This document shows, one piece after another, positions 1-17,939 of a stretch of DNA of 64,000 nucleotides. The DNA comes from Amoebidium appalachense. Its lineage: Eukaryota > Ichthyosporea. The stretch's first letter is position 1. Every line of letters begins with the position of its first letter. A program made the translations under genes and the position numbers. Where the stretch lies: the NCBI GenBank assembly GCA_963693365.1, contig CAVNZM010000006.1, positions 6,944,001-7,008,000 of the forward strand. The letters are read 5' to 3'. The notes under the pieces are model-generated. The model saw only the letters and a program-made list of their open reading frames with translations, searched no databases and was not told the DNA's origin.

Positions 1-727
1 ACATTTCATGTGCAGGCAACCACATGTCGCCAGGCTGCGGTTGGCATTTAACCAACAAGTCACGTGACCAACCCCCCCGTATGGTCTCAGTGCACACGCA
101 ATTGCAAAAAAGCCATCTGGCGCATCTGCGGCTGTAGACTCCTCGTATTCATTCACTTGTTCTCCATCAGGACCCTCTTGCGAACCTACTAGTATTAGTA
201 AAGCTTTGAAAGAGTCTTACAAAGCAGGAAAAAGGGCCGGGAAAGGGCAAAAAAAAAAAAAGAAGAAAAAAAAATACGGGTTCACTCTCCGTACCATTGC
301 AGCATGTGGGCTAATCAAGTCAACCCTCACCACTAGTGGGCATGTGCGCACTACCACATGCACAGGCCTGTCATTATATGGGCCTCATGCATGCCCTTGC
401 ATATGCCAGCCCACGGTGCTATGCCACACACCACCATCATTGGGTGGCCTAGTGACCAGGACTAGCCGACGGTCTAAATCTACAAACTATCTCTGAATTG
501 GGCCTGGCGCTATGCAGTACGACACCTGACACAACCAACTGATCAAAAGACTCAGATGTGCCCCAGCCAACCATATGCATGCACGGCAGGAACAAGCTCT
601 TGGGCCTAAAAGTGGTGTCTGACCTCAACAGTGAAAGACTTTTGGGTAGCTGGCCCTGTGGGACTAATGAACAACAAGGCGGGGGCAGGGCTATGTCTGC
701 CTGAATCATTCACATGTGATAGGTACC

Positions 728-730
<3 letters not shown>
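1..730. other. Left edge, no gene recognised
   Basis: No exon with recognisable protein similarity was seen on either strand. A short A-rich stretch lies near 250-273. The open frames present are short and low in complexity. This may be flanking DNA beyond the 3' end of the minus-strand membrane-protein gene. Confidence 0.4.
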
Positions 731-792
<62 letters not shown>

Positions 793-843
793 CGTGCGTG
801 TGTGTGTGTGTGTGTGCGTGCGTGTGTGTGTGCGCGCACTCGC

Positions 844-872
<29 letters not shown>
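731..872. repeat. (GT)n/(CA)n microsatellite
   Basis: Almost pure GT dinucleotide repeats at about 731-788 continue as GT/GC-interrupted repeats to about 872. The protein-like frames across it on both strands are artefacts of the repeat. Confidence 0.95.
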
Positions 873-877
<5 letters not shown>

Positions 878-1408
878 AGTGATAAGCCTTTGTGGGTGTA
901 GGGCTGTGCACACCATGTGACTGGCATGATGTGCATGTGCATGTGTAAGCTACTGTTTGTGTTCGTGTATTTATAAAACATCTCTTTTTGCGCATGTTGA
1001 ATAGCATGTATAACCGAATTTGTATGTGTACGTGCATGTCGATGTGCGTGCTGGTGTTTATCGGTGAGCATGCATGGTCCCACGTGCATGCGAAGGTCCA
1101 ATTTGCTACCGGCATGTAATGGTGCTGTGTGCCCGTGCACCTACTCCTCCCCCTCACTGTCACTGTCCGTGTCCATCAGGCTCTGTGCCTCCACCTCCCC
1201 CACCACCTCCTCCTGCCCCACTGCCTGGAACCCTCTTTGCCGTCCAGCAAGCAGCAGCCCCACCTGCACCAAAGCCAATCAGAAACGATTAACAGGCCCT
1301 GCAATCCAATCGCTGCACGGCTTGGCTGCATGGGCCCTGCTGTGTGCTGCCCTTACAAGTGGGTGTCTGTTTGCTCTGTGGAATGTTTCTTACTTTTCCT
1401 TTGACTTA

Positions 1409-1410
<2 letters not shown>

Positions 1411-1461
<51 letters not shown>

Positions 1462-1638
1462 CGTGCGTGCGTGTGTGTGTGCGTGTGTGTGTGTGTGTCT
1501 ATGTGCATGCGGGTGTGTGTGCATGTTTCTTTTTTCTTTTTTTTTTCTTTTCTGGGGGGGGGGGGTAGGGGGGGGGGGGGGGATGTATGCGTTAGAGGGT
1601 TGAAAATATGGAGGAGACAACAAAGAGCAACAACAAAA

Positions 1639-1678
<40 letters not shown>

Positions 1679-1680
1679 GG
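1411..1680. repeat. GT microsatellite followed by T-rich and G homopolymer runs
   Basis: A GT array (about 1413-1497) is followed by a T-rich block (about 1528-1552), interrupted G runs (about 1554-1582) and a G run of roughly 38 bases (about 1640-1677). The last run abuts the 3'-most exon of the minus-strand gene. On that gene's strand it reads as C, so the true stop codon of the gene cannot be fixed. Confidence 0.9.
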
Positions 1681-1689
1681 GGACATAAT

Positions 1690-6444
<4,755 letters not shown>

Positions 6445-7462
6445 AGCGGCAGAGGGACGGGTCTGGCTGCAATTTTAGCAGGCTGTGCGTGTGGAGGTAT
6501 GAAGGGCACGCTGTTCTCCGGCTGTAAGACTGTGGCTGACGGCGTGCTGGGCTGGGCGGTCAGGTGGCTATCTGCCTGACTGCCTGTGTTTGTACTGAGC
6601 GGAACACTGAAGGGGCAGTGCTGGATTTGACTCGATGCAACACAACAGCGACCATGGATTATACGCGGGCAGCTGTGGTTGTGTATGTTGGATACTGAAA
6701 GTTAAAGGCTTGTTTGCGACAAGTGGTCTTCTTCTTCGCACCTCTTCGCACACCATGGAACGGTACCGGTCCACTCTGGATGCAAGGCCCAGTTGCACTC
6801 AAGCAAAGGAATGCAGACACCCGAGGTTGGCGATAAAATACTTGGATCTAATTGGTTCACTAAATTCGCTGGTATGTGTAATTTTATCTATATCTACATG
6901 ATATCCACATATTTCGAAGCAAGTAAGTATTCGTCGACGTTTATTTAGATCCGGAACACCTCGACCACAGTAGCATCTCGATGTTCGACTCTATGTGCCC
7001 AAGCATTTCAAATATAGAGCCATCCCAGTAAATAGCCCAACTCTTGAGCAACGAGGCCCTGTAACCACCTCTTTTCATCGCAGCATATATTACATCAAAA
7101 CCACTTGCACGACCAGCGTGGACATTGCACAAAATATACAAGGCCCGCTATCCCGTCATTAAGAAATCTGGTGCGCCATACAAAACAGCTGTGCAGTCAG
7201 ACTGTGACGGGATCCGGAGCGTTAGTGTTCTAGTGCAGGAGCGTTGGTGTAGCCCGCTGGCGCCAGTTCTTCGCATAGCCAGCCAGGCCCTTTCATCTTA
7301 GAGCTGCCCAAACATTGCTACGTAGAGTTTGTTCCCTTATCGTTTAGTTTGCCGGTCTCTTCGTACAGCTAGCCAGATATCCCCAGGCGCTGGTACCGCA
7401 GTTTGGCCCTCACCCTCCGTTGCCTGGGCAGGCAGGGCAGCACACCAGTATTGGTGCGCAGC
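6445..7462. promoter_or_regulatory. Intergenic region between divergent genes
   Basis: About 1 kb separates the start codon of the minus-strand membrane-protein gene (6444) from that of the plus-strand SulP gene (7463). It lacks the homopolymer runs found in introns, which fits a divergent promoter region. A GCAAGTAAGT word near 6920 could be a donor in an untranslated exon. No TATA box was identified with confidence. Confidence 0.4.
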
Positions 7463-8245
7463 ATGGTGCAGGGCACTGGCCCTAGCGAGCACACAGCCCT
7501 CCTGGCCAGCAACAGAGCCATGGCCTCCCCCCACCTGGTGCACCGTGTGCGGACACACCCCCTCACGCCCGCCCACCCAGACCCCCTCGCAGCCCCTCGC
7601 TGGGAGGCCAAGGACCCTGAAACAGGCCCTGTGGAGGACACGGGGGCAGAGGCGGTGCTATTTGAGGCCCCCTCTGTGCTGCTGCCCGTGCAGGCCCCAC
7701 CAGACGACCTGCAAAAGGGCCCCTACCCACACCCTACGGGCTGGGGCCGTGTGGTTGTTGTGCTGGGGCGGCTGTTTCCTGTGGTGGGGGTGCTTGGTGG
7801 CTACAGCGTGCGGCGGGACCTGTGGCACGACACGGTGGCCGGGCTGAGTGTGGCCATCATGGCCGTGCCCCAGGCGCTGTCCTACGCCCACCTGGCCGGC
7901 CTGCCCGCCCAGCACGGCCTGTATGCGGCGCTGCTGCCCCCGGCCACCTATGCCCTGCTGGGGGGCTGCCGGCAGCTGGCCGTGGGCCCTGTGGCCGTGG
8001 TGTCTCTGCTGGTGGCCCAGGGCCTGGCCGGCCTGCACGTGCCTGCCCCGGCAGCCACAGACACAGTGCCAGGCCCATACGTGCAGCTGGCGGTGCTGGT
8101 GAGTGCATATGGGTGGGTGGGTGGGTGGGTGGTGGTTAGGGGGGTTGGGAGGGGGGGGGGGGCGCTCTGTGTGCTGGTGCGTGCATAAGAGGGGGGAGGG
8201 GAGAGGGGGAGTTGCCTGTGTGCTGTGGTTACTGTGGTTAGTGCA

Positions 8246-8279
<34 letters not shown>

Positions 8280-8858
8280 GGGGGGGGCTCTGTGTGCTGG
8301 TAGGTGCACAGTGGTGGGGGGCGTGCCTGTGTGCTGTGTCTGACCTGTGCTGCAGCTTGCACTGGTTGTGGGGCTGCTGCAGGTGGCTGCCGGGCTGCTG
8401 GGCCTTGGCCGGGTGGTGGCCCTGGTGCCCCACCCGGTCGTGCTGGGCTTCACCCACGGGGCTGTCCTGACCATCTCCCTGGCCCAGGTACAAACCCCCC
8501 AATAGATACAGTGAGCCAGCAAGTTTGTGTTGCTAATTGGGTGTACAGGTGCCCCTGCTGCTGGGACTGAGGGGGGTGCATGGCCACGACGTGCCGGGGC
8601 TTGTGTTTGGGCTGTGGCAGCAGCGTACTGGGGTGCACTGGCTGACCGTGGGCCTGTCCTGTGCCTGGCTGGGCCTGCTGCTTGGTCTGCGGTGGCTGGG
8701 CACCATACGGCCAGCCATGCAGGGCCTAAGAACAGTAGGGCCACTGGTACTGGCTACGGTGGCTACGACAGTGACTTGGGCCATGCAGCTGCAGGAGAGG
8801 GGGGTGCAGGTGCGTGCAGTATTGTGTGTATGTGTTGGTATGTGGGTCGGATATCTTG

Positions 8859-8890
<32 letters not shown>

Positions 8891-10303
8891 ATGTGTGTGT
8901 GCGTGTGGATGTGTGTGGGTGGGTGGGTGTGGGTGTAAGGTGTGTGTGTGTGTGTGTGTATAGTGTGTGTGTATGTGTGCGCGCGCACATGTCTTTGTTG
9001 TTGGTTTTTCTTGTTCCTTTTCCTGTTTCTTTTCTTCTTCTGTTAAATGATGTGTGAGGGGGGATGGAGTAGACACGGCTAATGCACGTGCACACTTGTG
9101 TGTGGTTGGGCCACTGCTGTTGCCTGATGCCTTGCGGTGTGGCCGTGGTAATGGTGGGGTACCTGTGTGCTCTGGGGAAGGGTAGGGGAAATAGGAGTTT
9201 AATCATTCGTAGGCCTGTGTGTTTGTGCTGGTGGCAGGCATGCGTGTGTTCGGGTGGCAGGTTGTGTGTGTGTGGGGCGGAGGGGGGGCTTGATGCTACT
9301 ATTTGTCGACCTCCAAGGCAGATGCCTTGGGGCTGTGCATGTGCCGACCTACCCCCCCTCCCCCCCCCTGCCCTACAGGTTGTGGGCCATGTGCCCGCTG
9401 GCCTTCCCCCCTGGAGCCTGGGCTGGGGGTTTTCTGATGCCGGGCAGTACGGCTGGTTGGGGCTCATCGGGGTGGCCCTGTCTGTGGCCCTGGCCAGCCT
9501 GGTCGAGAGTCTGGCCATAGGCAGGGCCCTGGCGGCAGGCCACGGCCATGAGCTGTGGGCCGGGCAGGAGCTAGTGGCCGTGGGGGTGGCCAATGTGCTG
9601 GCTGGCTGTGTGGCTGCTTACCCGGTGGCTGGCTCATTCTCCCGGTCATCCGTGTGGTATTGGCCTGTGCATGTGCTTGCACCTTAACGCCCCCCACTCC
9701 CACCCCCCAACCACCGCCACCACCACACCCACACACACACAAATACACACACACATGCTTGCCCCCCCCCCCCCCCCCCCCCCCCCTACAGACACACACA
9801 CACACATGCACACAAGGCCTTCCCGTTTGTGGGCCAGCAGGGCTATGTAGAAATGCATCACCCTCCCCCCCCTCCCCCCTTTCCCCTCTTTGGGCCACCA
9901 CCCTGCAATCACATCTGCTGTCTTCCGAAGAATGCGCTCTTTCATTCTGTGGTCAGCAGTAGTATGAAGGGCATCACAGAGAGTGGCGGGGGAAGAGAGA
10001 ATCTAAGGGGAGGGGGGAGAGGGGCAGGGGGAAGGTGAGACGTGAAGGGGCAGGGGGGGAAGAGAGACAGCGGAAGGGGAGGGGGGGGGGGAGGGAGGGA
10101 GAGAGGGGGGGAAAAGGAGATGATGGGGAAAGGATAGAGATGGAGGGGGAAGGGGGCAGAGGGAGGTAGGGAGAGAGGGAGGAAAGAATAATAGGGAGGG
10201 GGGGAGGGAGGGGGAGGGAAGGGGTAGAGCGAGAGAGAGAGAGACTGCAGAAAATGGCTGACCCTGTCGTTTTGTTTTGTTCAGTGACACATTGTTGTGT
10301 CTT

Positions 10304-10336
<33 letters not shown>

Positions 10337-10365
10337 CTCCCTCTCCCACTCTCTGTGTGTGTGTG

Positions 10366-10421
<56 letters not shown>

Positions 10422-10452
10422 ACGCGCGTGTTGGGGAAGGGAGGAAGGGGGC

Positions 10453-10487
<35 letters not shown>

Positions 10488-11020
10488 CTTGGGGTTGGTT
10501 TGGTCAGTGGTGTTTTGGATCTGACTGTTTCTATGTAATGCGGGTAGGATGGGGGGAGTTTGGTGGCATGTTAGGAGTAGGGGGTTTTTGGTCCCCCCCC
10601 CCCCCCCCCCCGCCGGGGGAGGGATTAGGGATGTGGCTCACCTTGCAAGAACTGACAGGAGGGTGCAGCCACGAGGCCGGGGGCATCAGCCAGGTGGCCG
10701 GGCTGGTGGCCTCCCTGGCCGTGCTGCTGGTGGTGGGGGTGGCCACAGGCCCAGTCGAGTATCTGCCCACATGCAGCCTGGCTGCTATTATACTGGTGGG
10801 CCTGGCTGGGGTGGCTGACCCCAAGGCCCCATACAGACTGTGGAGGGAGGGGGTGGAGATGTTTGGGCTGTGGATGGTGGCAGTGGGGGGCACCCTGATA
10901 CTGGGCACCACTATGGGCCTGTTGGTGGCTTGTGGGGCTGCAGTGCTAGTGGCTGTAGGCCATAGGGTGTGGGATAGGGTAAATGGGCATGAGGGGGGTG
11001 GGGTGCACGAGGTAGAGTAG
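7463..11020 (+). CDS. SulP-family sulfate/anion transporter (SLC26-like), apparently without a STAS domain
   Basis: Five exons join in phase: 7463-8098, 8356-8487, 8549-8809, 9379-9656 and 10669-11020, giving 552 residues. The N-terminal 90 or so residues are cytoplasmic. The transmembrane core follows, with the family block AVPQALSYAHLAGLPAQHGLY, the LESLAIG-like segment VESLAIGRALAAGHGHE and the signature YPVAGSFSRSSV. These are typical of SulP proteins, which move sulfate, bicarbonate or other anions across the plasma membrane. The ATG at 7463 is the first in frame before the conserved region. All introns are GT-AG; intron 1 ends CTGACCTGTGCTGCAG. After the last membrane segment the protein stops following a short tail (GHEGGGVHEVE). 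Family members usually carry a C-terminal STAS domain of about 100-150 residues, absent here. Substrate cannot be deduced. Confidence 0.9.
8140..8290. repeat. G-tracts in SulP intron 1
   Basis: G runs near 8151-8162 and about 8247-8287 with flanking GT-rich repeats. They lie on the sense strand of the gene, upstream of the branch-point-like CTGAC at 8340. Confidence 0.9.
9975..10490. repeat. Purine tract, pyrimidine tract, GT array and G-run in SulP intron 4
   Basis: About 260 bases that are nearly all purine on the plus strand (9980-10245) are followed by a TC tract (about 10300-10352), a GT array (about 10365-10418) and a G run (about 10457-10487). All lie in the 1-kb intron between 9657 and 10668. 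Confidence 0.9.
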
Positions 11021-12144
11021 AACACACAGGTAGAGGGGGTGCATGCATTGGGTAGGGTGGACACACATGGGCTTCAAAGGGTGTATGGTGCACAGTCGGT
11101 ACTGCTGAATATGTGTGTCTGTATTAGTCCACAGGTGCATATGCGCGAATGTACTGCTGAATATGGTGTGTCTGTATTAGTCCACAGGTGCATATACGCG
11201 AATGTACTGCTGAATATGTGTGTCTGTATTAGTCCACAGGTGCATATGCGTGAATGTACTGCTGAATATGTGTGTCTGTATTAGTCCACAGGTGCATATG
11301 CGCGAATGCGTCATGGTAGCTGCGTACAAACATGCACGTATGTTTGTTATGTGATGCATGCAGGAATGACTTGATAGATTAGCGATAGCTATCAAATGAA
11401 TAATGCATCAGAACCGCATATGAATAATCGTGCGGCCTTCTTTTACTACTGTCACAGTGCACACTGCTAAACATCATTTTGATTTCCGTTTCATGATGTG
11501 TGAATGTAATGCCGTGCCATACATATTCGGCGGTTTTTTTTAAATCATAGTTTAGTTCTAACATCTTGTTGGGTAATAAAATCTGTCAGCAGGCCCTGAC
11601 AGTATACATAAGTACAGTCTTGCCTATAGTCTGTTTGATGTGCACATGCACATGCAGTCACCAAGGCCTATTCGAGCCTTGCATGTGCAGCCAAGCAGAG
11701 ACCACCTTCACATGTGGAGGGTGCCTGGCCATGTGGGTGTGGCCATGAACTTAGGGGCCTGCAATGCAAGTGCGTGCAGTCATGATCATGTGACCCAGTG
11801 TTTAGGGATTTCTTGTTTAGTGATTGGTCGGGCCCATGCCCCGTGCGTGCAGTGATTTGTCCTGCCAGTTTATTGTTAACTGGCTCCCTGCATTCTAGCA
11901 TGGTGCATCCCTCTGAGACACACCCTAACGCTAAATTGTTAATCCTTTGATCAGAAATACAAAAGCAATTTATGTATACGTATACAAGTCCATAAGGGGA
12001 AGGAAAGAAAAGAGGAACAATCTTAATCGACAGATACACAAGCCAGCCAGCTGGCAAGGGCCAAATGAAAAAAACACAAGAAATAAGGTTGCCAAATTGC
12101 CCCTGCATATGAATCATTTATGTGGCACTTGGCAACCACCGGGC
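11021..12144. other. Intergenic region between convergent SulP and CLUH genes
   Basis: It holds a four-copy tandem repeat (11098-11308), a possible AATAAA for the plus-strand gene near 11573 and a TTTATT (AATAAA on the minus strand) near 11867. The base composition is less extreme than in introns. No further gene was recognised. Confidence 0.5.
11098..11308. repeat. Tandem repeat, about 52-bp unit, four copies
   Basis: Units begin TACTGCTGAATATGTGTGTC and continue through TATTAGTCCACAGGTGCATA to GCGAATG. Copies start near 11099, 11151, 11204 and 11256 with few differences. The array lies just downstream of the SulP stop codon. Confidence 0.9.
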
Positions 12145-12262
12145 CTAAGAGTTGATGAAGTTAAGGATCTCTGTGATGGACTGCCGCTGCCCTGCCACCT
12201 CCCCCTGCCCATACGACACACGCCTGCAATGCCCAAATTAGCACCCCGGCCACACCGTGCAG

Positions 12263-12299
<37 letters not shown>

Positions 12300-12626
12300 C
12301 CCACCTCCCCCGGGCCCGCCAGCACACTTAATACTACCCCCTTCCCCCCCACCCACTTGCCCCCACCTTGTGCTGTAGCGCTCACTGGTGGCCCTCTTCT
12401 GCTTTCTTCCCTTGCTGCCTTCGGCTGCCTTGCGCCCATCTTGGCTGCCGTTGGCTGCCTGGCCCCGCACCTCCTAGACCCATCATGTGTCAGCCACCAT
12501 AGATGAGGTTGGGAGTGTGCCCAGGCAACCATACATGCCACAGGCCAGCACCTACCACCAACACCTCCAACCCACAACCTACCCACCTACCCCAGAACAC
12601 CTACCACAACCCACCACTTTCTATCC

Positions 12627-12665
<39 letters not shown>

Positions 12666-13170
12666 ACACACACACACATACACACCACCACTCTCAGAAG
12701 TCCTACCACCACCCTCCACTTTCAAACTCTAATCCCCCCCCCCCCCCCCCCCCCCACCACCATCCACCCACCATAGTGCGTGCCTGCACGGCCCTCTGTG
12801 TCAGCCCCTCGAGTATGCGGTCACTCTCCTTCACCCGCTCATCCTCGTCCCCCCCCACTGCCCGGTACAGCGCATTGGCCTGCTTCTCCGCCTTCATGGC
12901 CCGCTTAAAGTCACCCAGTGTGGCGTACATGTGCACCTGTGCACGGTGGCTGCACTCAAAAAAACCCATCAGCACCCCTGCATTCCCCCTCCCCCCCTCC
13001 CCCCCCTCCCCCTTACATCTGGGCCAGGTCCACACCGCTAGTGCCCATCTTTGCCGCTGCAGCCAGCACACACTCAGCATGTCTCTCTGCAAGCTCAGCC
13101 TGCTGTGCTGCAGCCAGCACCAGCCCCAAGGTCATCTGCAGCCCAATGTCAGCCATTGGGCCTTCCCCCC

Positions 13171-13207
<37 letters not shown>

Positions 13208-14800
13208 CCCCCCCACCCCCCCACCCCCCCCTTACATCAGCCTGCAGCATGTCCAGTGTATTTGGGCCGGCCAGCAGCATGGCCAGCATCCGTGCCCTTG
13301 AAAGATAGCGGTAGGCCGTGCTGGGTCGGCCAGTCGACAGGCAGCCCTCCCCTGCTGCCATCTGGCCCCAAAATGGTCAGCATCCTTCATTCTTTCCTCC
13401 CCCTCCTCCCCCCCCCCTCCCCCTTACTACTCACATATGCGGCCACGGTGACCGGGTGGTCTAGGCCCAATGTCCTCTCAGCCACCACTATGGCCCTACA
13501 GCGGTACTGCAGCAGCGCAGTATCGTCCCTCTCCTTGGTCTCACTGCCCTCACTGGCCATGCCTGCTACAGCACCAAGCAGTCTGCAGGCAACATGTGAG
13601 TGGGTTGGGTGAAACATCGACACAGTGCATATACAGCCACACAGCCAAATAGCAAACACAGCCACAGGCACACACACACAGCACACAGGACACGGAGCAC
13701 ACCAAGTAGACATAGCGCCCGGCCACACACATACACACGCGCGCGCGCGCGAGCGCGCAGACCTCGCATGCGCAGACGCACAGCACACACACACACACAG
13801 TCAGAGACACATCGCACACACGGCGGCCATGTCTGGTGGGTAGTCCCGCCCGATATTTTGGTCATGTAGGTTATGAAACCTTAAAAACCCAACAGCCTTC
13901 TGCAAGCAAGAAAAGCAATATACAAACATCTATAAGAAAGTATGGCTTGACATAATTATATTACTGTGCTATATTTTTTTGCTGTCATATTACTGTGCTA
14001 TATTTTCTTGCTGTCATATTACTGTGCTATATTTTTTTGTTGTCATATTACTGTGCTATAAATTTTGTTGTCAAAGTATATGATTCCGCTAGAGCGGTTG
14101 CAAATACCTCACAAATTCTTCTCCTTTTTAACATCATCACCAATTTAAAAAATCCTGAAAATATATAGCTAGAAGGTGGGGTTTGTTCAACAATAACGTA
14201 ACAAATGTTGTGGAATAATGTTTAAAATTTTAAGCTCCTTAAAATTTTAAACACAAGTGTTTGCCTCTATTCGACGGGTAACTTAAAAGCCGCATAACAT
14301 CACGGAAGTCTAGGTTTTACCGGATAGGGATACCGTAAATCCGGAAACCAGTCACTGATAAATTGAGCAGGAACTTGAGCCGCGGCGCCTGATCGTTTTG
14401 CCTGTTCGGCGGTTTTATCCTACACTTGTATGTACACATTATTGAAGCTGTTCTTCATTTTCTTCCGCCAAACTTAAGTGTTTTTTATGGTGAAAGCCAC
14501 ACTACGTGCTTGTGACGACGCAAAATGCAAAAGCGAAGCGCCCAACTCAATAATACCGGAAAATTGTAATCTCTCTCTGCATCACTGCGGCAAGACGGAT
14601 GCCATGATCCCATCCAATCATTTTCGCCAATTCCCAAGGTTCAGATATGTGAAAAGGATAAAGCGGACGGCCGGACCCTGAAACATGGCCGCCGTGCAGC
14701 CACAGGGGATTGCCACAGGGCGCACGCACAAAGAGCAACAGGCCACACACACACACACACACACACAGACACACACACACTGCACATAGACACACACACA

Positions 14801-14835
<35 letters not shown>

Positions 14836-15882
14836 GCCAGCATACTTACATGAAGCACGAGGCCACGTCAGGGTGCAGTGGGCCGTAGACTTGGTGGCAC
14901 ACCGCAAGGGCCTCACGTAGCCGCTCCTCAGCCTGTGCCGTGTGCCCTGCAGCAAACATCAGCACCCTGCATAAGCAGGCACACACACACACACACGCAC
15001 GCACACGCACACACGCACCCACCCACCCAACCACCCACCCACCCACCCACCCAACCACCCACCCACCCACCCACCCAACCACCCACCCAACCACCCACAC
15101 ACACACACCGTGCTGCATGGCCTGCCTGCCAGCCTCCAGCAGTGCCCGTGCATCCTCCGTCTGCCCCAGCACCTGTCAGCACCCCTCCCCCCTCCTCTCC
15201 CCCCACCCCCTCCCTCCCCACCCCCCCTACCACAGGGTCCAGGTGCTTGCATCGGGGCAATATCTGGATGATGTCATTGGCTGCCAGGGGCTGGCCCCCC
15301 ATAAAGTCCAGCATGCGCACCCGCACCTGCATGGCCCTATAGTAAGCCAGGGCACACTATATTGTGGATGCATGCATGGCCCCATAGTAAGCCAGGGCAC
15401 ACTATATTGTGGATGCATGCATGGCCCCATGGCGAGAACACGGCAGGAAGGGACCCAGGGCACAGCAGAAGGGAGGGCATTGCATGCATGCAGGGGTAGG
15501 AAGGGGTGAACGCAACAAGGAGGGCAAGGTGCAGCAAACACGGTACTCGCCATAACCATACGAGGCATAAGCCAAGCAGGGAACAGGAAAAGAGGGCCAT
15601 GCCAAACAGGGCAGAGCCACACAGGTGCCACCACAAGCAGCCCCCATGCGCACCTGGATGCCCACGGCCAGACACAGACGCCTCAGCAGCCACAGCCGGT
15701 CCATGGGCTCCTGTGGGGGGGGGGGCATGGGTGAATATATTTGCATCATCTCAATACAGCAAATGCTGATGTCTTTGCTCGTGTTATGTAGTGATCGATG
15801 TGGAGGCAGTTGTGTATATGTGCCTGGAGGGGGGTGGGGGGTGGGGGTGGGGGGGGGGTTGAATGCGCCATAAAGTACCCCA

Positions 15883-15915
<33 letters not shown>

Positions 15916-17895
15916 TACTGTAAATGTGTGGGCCAAAGGGGCCTTCCCCTGTGTGCGCATGCATTTGTCGGAGCGGAAGAGGGGGGGTGTCATGGAGTGT
16001 AGGGTGTGCACTTGTGCTCTGCCTGTGGGGTATAGGGAGGGTGGCTATACTGTGTGGGTGGGCACTCATACTGTGGGGACGGGCACTTGTGCTGTGTGGG
16101 GTGGGCACTTGTACTGTGTGGGGTGGGCACTCATACTGTGTGGGGCGGGCACTTGTACTGTGTGGGGTGGGCACCATACCAGCACGGTTGGGGGCAGGTC
16201 GTAGAGGTAGCGGGCCTTGACCTCAGCCCTCACAGCCTCCATCATGCTGGCAGGGGTGTGCTGCAGGTCACAGTCAGTGGTGGAAGGTCATGGCCTACTG
16301 TGTGCATGGCCTACGGTGTGCATGGCCCACTGTGCGCATGGCCCACTGTGTGCATGGCCCGATGTGTGCATGTCCTACTGTGTGCATGGCCGACTGTGTG
16401 CATGGCCCACGGTGTGCATGGCCCACTGTGTGCACGGCCTACTGTGTGCATGGCCCGATGTGTGCATGTCCTACTGTGTGCATGGCCTACTGTGTGCATG
16501 GCCCACTGTGTGCATGGCCCATTGAGTGCACGGCCCACTGTGTGCATGGCCCACTGTGTGCATGGCCTACTGTGTGCATGGCCTACTGTGTGCATGGCCT
16601 ACTGTGTGCATGACCAGCCAAGGTGGCCCAGCCTGCCATGTTCCTGCACCGTCTGTGTCCAGAACGTGTCTTTCGTGTGTGTGCCTGTGTGTCCCCTGTG
16701 CATGTCTGGTGTGCCTGTGTGTCCCCTGCATGTGTGTCCCCTGCATGTGTGTCCCCTGCATGTGTGTCCCCTGCATGTGTGTGCCTGTGTGTGCCTGTGT
16801 GTGCCTGTTTGTCCCCTGTGCATGTCTGGTGTGCCTGTGTCTCCCCTGCATGTGTGTGCATGTATGGCCCCTGCATGTGTGCTCGTGTGTGCACCTGTGC
16901 CCACCTGCAAGTAGTCTGCACTCTCAGCCCCAATCAGCCCACCCTGGTCCTGAGCCTTTTCCTTCTGCTGCTTCTTCTTCTTTGCTGCCCCCTACCCAGC
17001 AGTCAGCATCCACTTAACTCTGCTGTCTGAACCCCCCTCGTTCTCAAAAACCTCTCCGGTCTCCATCCTCCCTCCCCCCCCCCCCCCCCCCTCCCCACCC
17101 ATATTCTTTATATCCATCTCCCCCCTCTCTTCTGCCCCCCCCCCCCCCCCCCCCCCCCCCACGCCCTCCCTCCTCCCCACACCCCTTCTCTCGTCTCCTT
17201 TCCCCCCCTCTTATCTGTCACCATCCTCCTCCCCCCCTCCCCCCTCCCCCCTCCTTCCTCCTCTACCCCTACCTTCTTAGGCTGGCCCTGGCTCTGTGTC
17301 TCCTCTGCCTGTGTGCCTGGCCCCAACAGGCAGTTTATAGCGTGTGCCGTGGCTGCAGCCAGGGCTGCTGGGGGTGTGGCCCTGTGCAGCGCCCTGACCA
17401 CGGCCTTGGCCCCCCGCACATACATCTCGGCCTCCACTAGCTCCTGCTAGCCCCGTCAGCACCCCGCTACCTCCCCCCCCCCCCCTCCCAGGGCATGCAC
17501 GCACCCTGCCCCTCTGCTGTGCCGGTTTTGTGCCCTTGCTCAGTTCCTTGGCCACGTAGCCCAGATAGCGCATGTTGACACCAGCACGGTGGAAGAGTGG
17601 GCCCAGCCCCCCACCAATGACCTCCACTGACTGGCCCTCGGCACGGCCTAGCTCACGTACCTGCCTGCACGTTAGAACTCATGCAACCCCTGTGTCCACA
17701 CGTACAATTACACACACACACTCATGCAAGCATACACACACACACACACGCTCATACGCTCGCTCACTAACTCACCCACACCCACCAACCCACACCTATC
17801 ACACAACTACATCCACCAACCCACACCCCCACACCCCCCCCACCCCCGCACACACACACGCACACACACCCACACACATTTCCCCCTTCCCCCCC

Positions 17896-17939
<44 letters not shown>

